A DNA stretch of 64,000 bases from Cellulomonas terrae (lineage in GTDB: Bacteria > Actinomycetota > Actinomycetes > Actinomycetales > Cellulomonadaceae), in the NCBI RefSeq assembly GCF_007990265.1, contig NZ_BJWH01000014.1:44293-108292 (forward strand), written 5' to 3'. Position 1 is the stretch's first letter. Each line of letters starts with the position of its first letter. Of this stretch, positions 61,603 through 64,000 are shown piece after piece. The notes under the pieces were generated by a model. The model did not search any database. It saw only the letters and a program-made list of their open reading frames with translations, and was not told where the DNA came from. Made by a program: the position numbers and the translations under genes.

Positions 61603-62721
61603 TCAGGCCGGGGTCAGGCCCCGGAACTGCGCGAGCCGCTCGTGCTCGACGCCGACCGCGGTCGTCGTCGCCGCGGACCACGGCACCCACGGGTCGAGCT
61701 CGAGCGCGAGCACCTTCCCCTTCGCGCGCGGCCGCCACGTCCCGACGACCTCGCCGTCCACGAGCACCGCACCCGGTCGGCCGAGCACCGGCCAGAGCGC
61801 CTTGTGCCGGGCGGTGTCCGGGACGAGCAGGTCACGGTCGCGACCCTGCAGGTACAGGTCGTACGGGCCGAGCAGGCGCACGACCGGCTGGTCCGGGGGG
61901 TCCTGCAGGGCGGGGAGGTCGCCGTCGAGCATGCTGGCGGGCCGGCCGTCGACCGTGACCTCGACGGCGTCCTGCGGCCACCGAGCCTTCACGTCCCGGA
62001 CGGCCCCGTCCAGGTAGGTCGCGGCCTGCGCGGGCGTCATCGGTCCCAGCAGGTGCAGGAGGTTGCGCAGCAGGTCCACGGGGCCGTCGTCGTCGTCCGT
62101 GGGCCGCTCGAGGTTCCCCACCTGGCCGGCGGGCCAGCGCGGGATGCGCCGGACCACCGGGGGAGAGGTGTCCGGCTCGAGCTCGAGCCCGCCGTGCAGC
62201 GCGCCCAGCCGGAACGGCATCTCGTACACGTGCGTGGCGTGGCAGGCGGGGCACCAGCGCAGGTACGGCTCGGTCATCCTCGTGGTCAGCCGGGTGGAGA
62301 GCGTCCCCTTCACCATCGGCTCGGCCACGAGGTCGTGCATCGTCCGGGCCACCGTCGCGAGTGCGTCCAGCGCGGGGATCCCGGCGGCCTTCAGGGGCTG
62401 CGACGCGCTCAGCACGCGCTTGGCCGCGTCGGCCTCGGAGTACGGGCGCAGCGCCCGCTGGACCGCCGGCAGGTCGGCCCTGCGGTACGCGTGCGGGGAG
62501 GCGCGCACGGACCACGCCAGCGCGAGCTCCTTCGGCCAGGTGTGCGCGGAGACGGGGACGCCGCGCAGCGCGAGCGCCCAGAGCGCGCCGTCGGGGCCGG
62601 TGTCCTGCACGCCGAGATCCAGGACCGCCGCCGCGTCGGGACGCCGGTCCTTCCTGGTCGCCCGGTCGAGCTGCTGGGCGTGGACGCGGTAGCGGAGCAC
62701 CTGCGTGCGGGTCACGGCCAT
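61603..62721 (-). CDS. Winged-helix DNA-binding-domain protein (AlkZ/YcaQ-like superfamily)
   Basis: 372 residues. TRTQVLRYRVHAQQLDR at the N-terminus, ALWALALRGVPVSAHTWPKELALAWSVRASPHAYRRADLP near 45-85, TEPYLRWCPACHATHVYEMPFRLGAL near 150, and LLGPYDLYLQGRDRDLLVPD near 285 followed by the VLVDGEVVGTWRPRAKGKVL segment. These are features of the HTH_42 family that includes the interstrand-crosslink glycosylase AlkZ. Many actinobacterial members are only distantly related, so DNA-repair activity is possible but unproven. ATG 62721. Confidence 0.75.
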   Translation of the reverse strand: MAVTRTQVLRYRVHAQQLDRATRKDRRPDAAAVLDLGVQDTGPDGALWALALRGVPVSAHTWPKELALAWSVRASPHAYRRADLPAVQRALRPYSEADAAKRVLSASQPLKAAGIPALDALATVARTMHDLVAEPMVKGTLSTRLTTRMTEPYLRWCPACHATHVYEMPFRLGALHGGLELEPDTSPPVVRRIPRWPAGQVGNLERPTDDDDGPVDLLRNLLHLLGPMTPAQAATYLDGAVRDVKARWPQDAVEVTVDGRPASMLDGDLPALQDPPDQPVVRLLGPYDLYLQGRDRDLLVPDTARHKALWPVLGRPGAVLVDGEVVGTWRPRAKGKVLALELDPWVPWSAATTTAVGVEHERLAQFRGLTPA

Positions 62722-62757
62722 GGGTCCACGGTGGCACGTGCCTGCGACACCGTCAGG

Positions 62758-63333
62758 TCAGCCGCCGAGGATCCCCTGCCCTGCGACGCGCAGCACGTGC
62801 GCGTACCGCTGCTCGCCTCCGTCCGGCAGGATCCCGTCGAGCTCCAGCTCGACGAGCCCGTGCACCAACGCCCACAGCCCCAGGGCCGGCTCCTCGGCCC
62901 CGGAAGGGTCGCCCAGGACCCGGGCGACGGCGTCGCGCAGGACGAGGAACGTCGTGCTCGACGTCGCCGGTCCGCGCGTCCCGTCCTGCAGCCCGGCGCC
63001 CGTCGCGCTGAACATGACACGGTAGAAGTGGGGGTCCGCCAGGGCGTTCTCCCGGTACGCGAGGCCGAGCCCGAGCAGGTCCGCACCGGGGTCCGCGGTG
63101 CGGGGGACGGCGGCGAGCCGCTCGGCGAAGCGCGCGAACGCCTCGTCGCCGACGGCCCGCACCAGGTCCTCGCGGCTGCCGAAGAGCGAGTACACCGCCG
63201 AGGGCGAGGTCCCCGCGCGGGCCGCGAGGTCGCGGACGGTCAGCCCGGTCGCGCCGACGGATGCCACGATCGCCGACGCCTCCTCGAGCAGGCGGGCGCG
63301 GAGGGCGTCGTCGTGCACGCGCGGGCGGGCCAT
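62758..63333 (-). CDS. TetR/AcrR-family regulator (WHG-type C-terminus)
   Basis: 191 residues. Helix-turn-helix LRARLLEEASAIVASVGATGLTVRDLAARAGTSPSAVYSLFGSREDLV near 12-58. The C-terminal part (GLAYRENALADPHFYRVMFS, LGLWALVHGLVELELDG) resembles the WHG/TetR_C_33 domain. Divergent from a small membrane protein gene, which is the likely target. A TAGACT -10 sits 6 bases before its ATG, so the message is probably leaderless. Confidence 0.9.
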   Translation of the reverse strand: MARPRVHDDALRARLLEEASAIVASVGATGLTVRDLAARAGTSPSAVYSLFGSREDLVRAVGDEAFARFAERLAAVPRTADPGADLLGLGLAYRENALADPHFYRVMFSATGAGLQDGTRGPATSSTTFLVLRDAVARVLGDPSGAEEPALGLWALVHGLVELELDGILPDGGEQRYAHVLRVAGQGILGG

Positions 63334-63339
63334 CGGGCG

Positions 63340-63345
63340 AGTCTA
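63340..63345 (-). promoter_or_regulatory. -10 element of a probable leaderless tetR transcript
   Basis: Minus strand TAGACT, 6 bases before ATG 63333. Confidence 0.55.
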
Positions 63346-63367
63346 GAGGGTTGACGGGAGTTTACGC

Positions 63368-63389
63368 ACAGTGTTCTATAACAGTGTTC
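63368..63389. promoter_or_regulatory. Putative TetR operator and plus-strand promoter
   Basis: ACAGTGTTC occurs twice (63368-63376 and 63381-63389, period 13), with the inverted repeat TGTT-CTAT-AACA at 63372-63383 between and across them. TTGACG at 63351-63356 lies 17 bases before TTCTAT (63374-63379), so the operator overlaps the -10 of the downstream membrane-protein gene. Confidence 0.55.
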
Positions 63390-63408
63390 GCAAACGAGGA
63401 GGACGCGC

Positions 63409-63819
63409 ATGATCGAGCTCACCGAGGCCGCCCGGGTCACGGCCGGCATCGTCGCGCTGTCGGTGGTCGCGATCGAGTCCGGCGGTGCGTTCCTGCTGCG
63501 CGTCGTCGCCGGCAAGGAGGAGGTCACCGACTTCCAGAGGAGCTTCTTCCGGGCCGGGCACGCCCACGCGGGCGTCCTGGTCACGCTCGGCCTGGTCTGC
63601 CTGGTCCTCGGCGAGGCCACGACGCTCACCGGCTTCTGGCGCTGGCTCGCGCAGACCGGCGTGCTCGTCGCAGCGATCGTCATGTCGGCGGGCTTCTTCT
63701 TCTCGGCGATGGGCCGCGGCCGGGAGGCGCCCAACCGGGCGGTCGTCCTGCTCGGTGCCGGGGCCGTCCTGCTCGCCGGGGGCGTCGCGACCCTCGGTGT
63801 CGGCCTGCTGCTCGGGTGA
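63409..63819 (+). CDS. Small four-TM membrane protein, unrecognised
   Basis: 136 residues with four hydrophobic segments (VTAGIVALSVVAIESGGAFLL, GVLVTLGLVCLVLGEAT, LAQTGVLVAAIVMSAGFFFSAMG, AVVLLGAGAVLLAGGVATLGVGLLL). FFRAGHAHAGVLVTLGLV near 47 holds two His residues in a membrane helix start, which could bind a metal or haem. No family assigned. GAGGAGG site 6 bases before ATG 63409. Controlled in all likelihood by the divergent TetR protein. Confidence 0.8.
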   Translation: MIELTEAARVTAGIVALSVVAIESGGAFLLRVVAGKEEVTDFQRSFFRAGHAHAGVLVTLGLVCLVLGEATTLTGFWRWLAQTGVLVAAIVMSAGFFFSAMGRGREAPNRAVVLLGAGAVLLAGGVATLGVGLLLG

Positions 63820-63870
63820 ACGCGCGCCCGACACGCGCCCGTCCGTCGACGTGTCGGCCACGGCCCCGAC

Positions 63871-63876
63871 TAGTTT
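63871..63876 (+). promoter_or_regulatory. -10 element upstream of ftsK
   Basis: TAGTTT, 7 bases before ATG 63884; the sequence between includes GAGG, so either a leaderless or a very short leader is possible. Confidence 0.45.
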
Positions 63877-63883
63877 GAGGACC

Positions 63884-64000
63884 ATGGCGACTCGCACGTC
63901 CACCCCCCGCGCCCGCTCCGGTGCGCCGGCGACGTCGCGCGCGTCCGGCAAGTCCACCGGCTCGTCCCGCCCGCAGGGGCGGAGGCCCGCGCCACCCCCG
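63884..64000 (+). CDS. ftsK: Probable DNA translocase FtsK, N-terminal fragment cut by window edge
   Basis: Only 39 codons are visible: MATRTSTPRARSGAPATS, then a basic Ser/Arg/Pro/Gly-rich stretch, open to the end of the window. The sequence itself is not diagnostic. The call rests on synteny (ftsK follows rnj in actinobacteria) and on the basic low-complexity N-terminus that precedes the membrane domain in actinobacterial FtsK. Confidence 0.55.
   Translation, partial: MATRTSTPRARSGAPATSRASGKSTGSSRPQGRRPAPPP

Overview
The window is a stretch of very GC-rich chromosome from an actinobacterium, most likely Cellulomonas or a close relative. The clues are: the order dprA / WhiG-type sigma factor / M23 peptidase / rpsB-tsf-pyrH-frr-cdsA-rlmN; the order rimP-nusA-ylxR-infB-rbfA / truB-ribF-rpsO-pnp; and a full-length CenC-type family 9 endoglucanase (CBM4-CBM4-Ig-GH9-Ig-Ig, 1101 residues) behind a CebR/CelR-type operator. 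There is no phage, transposase, CRISPR array, rRNA or tRNA that I can see. Most of the region is core genome, with accessory genes set between core operons.

Layout. 1-2480: end of dprA, a doubtful small ORF, a FliA/WhiG-family sigma factor, and an oppositely oriented secreted M23 peptidase. 2890-8864: translation and membrane block (rpsB, tsf, pyrH, frr, cdsA, rlmN, a DivIVA-repeat protein). 8964-11506 (minus): PadR regulator plus a drug-type ABC exporter. 11547-28255: isoprenoid and site-2-protease block dxr ... rip1-ispG-GNAT, split between dxr and rip1 by a 12-kb polyamine/GABA unit (PuuB-like oxidase, class III aminotransferase, Lrp-type regulator, aminobutyraldehyde dehydrogenase, potDABC importer, saccharopine-dehydrogenase-like enzyme, gabT). 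28281-32160: Fpg/Nei glycosylase, proS, DUF4439 lipoprotein. 32290-40958: rimP-nusA-ylxR-infB, rbfA, then an MFS exporter and tetR placed before truB. 41087-44392: cenC. 44506-49706: ribF-rpsO-pnp-M16 peptidase. 49662-53894: membrane protein, AraC-like regulator, dapB, small TPR protein, GNAT, YqhA-type protein. 53999-56510 (minus): gabD-azlC-azlD. 56582-60552: thyA-folA, dapA, rnj. 60602-63819: EamA transporter with a coupled leader peptide, winged-helix protein, TetR regulator, small membrane protein. 63884-end: start of ftsK.

How parts work together. The polyamine unit can be read as import (PotDABC), transamination or oxidation to 4-aminobutanal, dehydrogenation to GABA, GabT to succinic semialdehyde, and GabD (30 kb away) to succinate. 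Three intergenic regions in this unit carry related copies of a GGATTTCGTCG-like motif, which may be the operator of the local Lrp-type regulator. dapA/dapB feed the DAP/lysine and peptidoglycan pathway; thyA/folA make dTMP and recycle folate.

Expression signals. Many genes overlap their upstream neighbour by ATGA or GTGA. Several others have a TAnnnT -10 element 6-8 bases before the start codon and no Shine-Dalgarno sequence, which fits leaderless mRNA. Long GC-rich perfect hairpins without a T tract close most transcription units.
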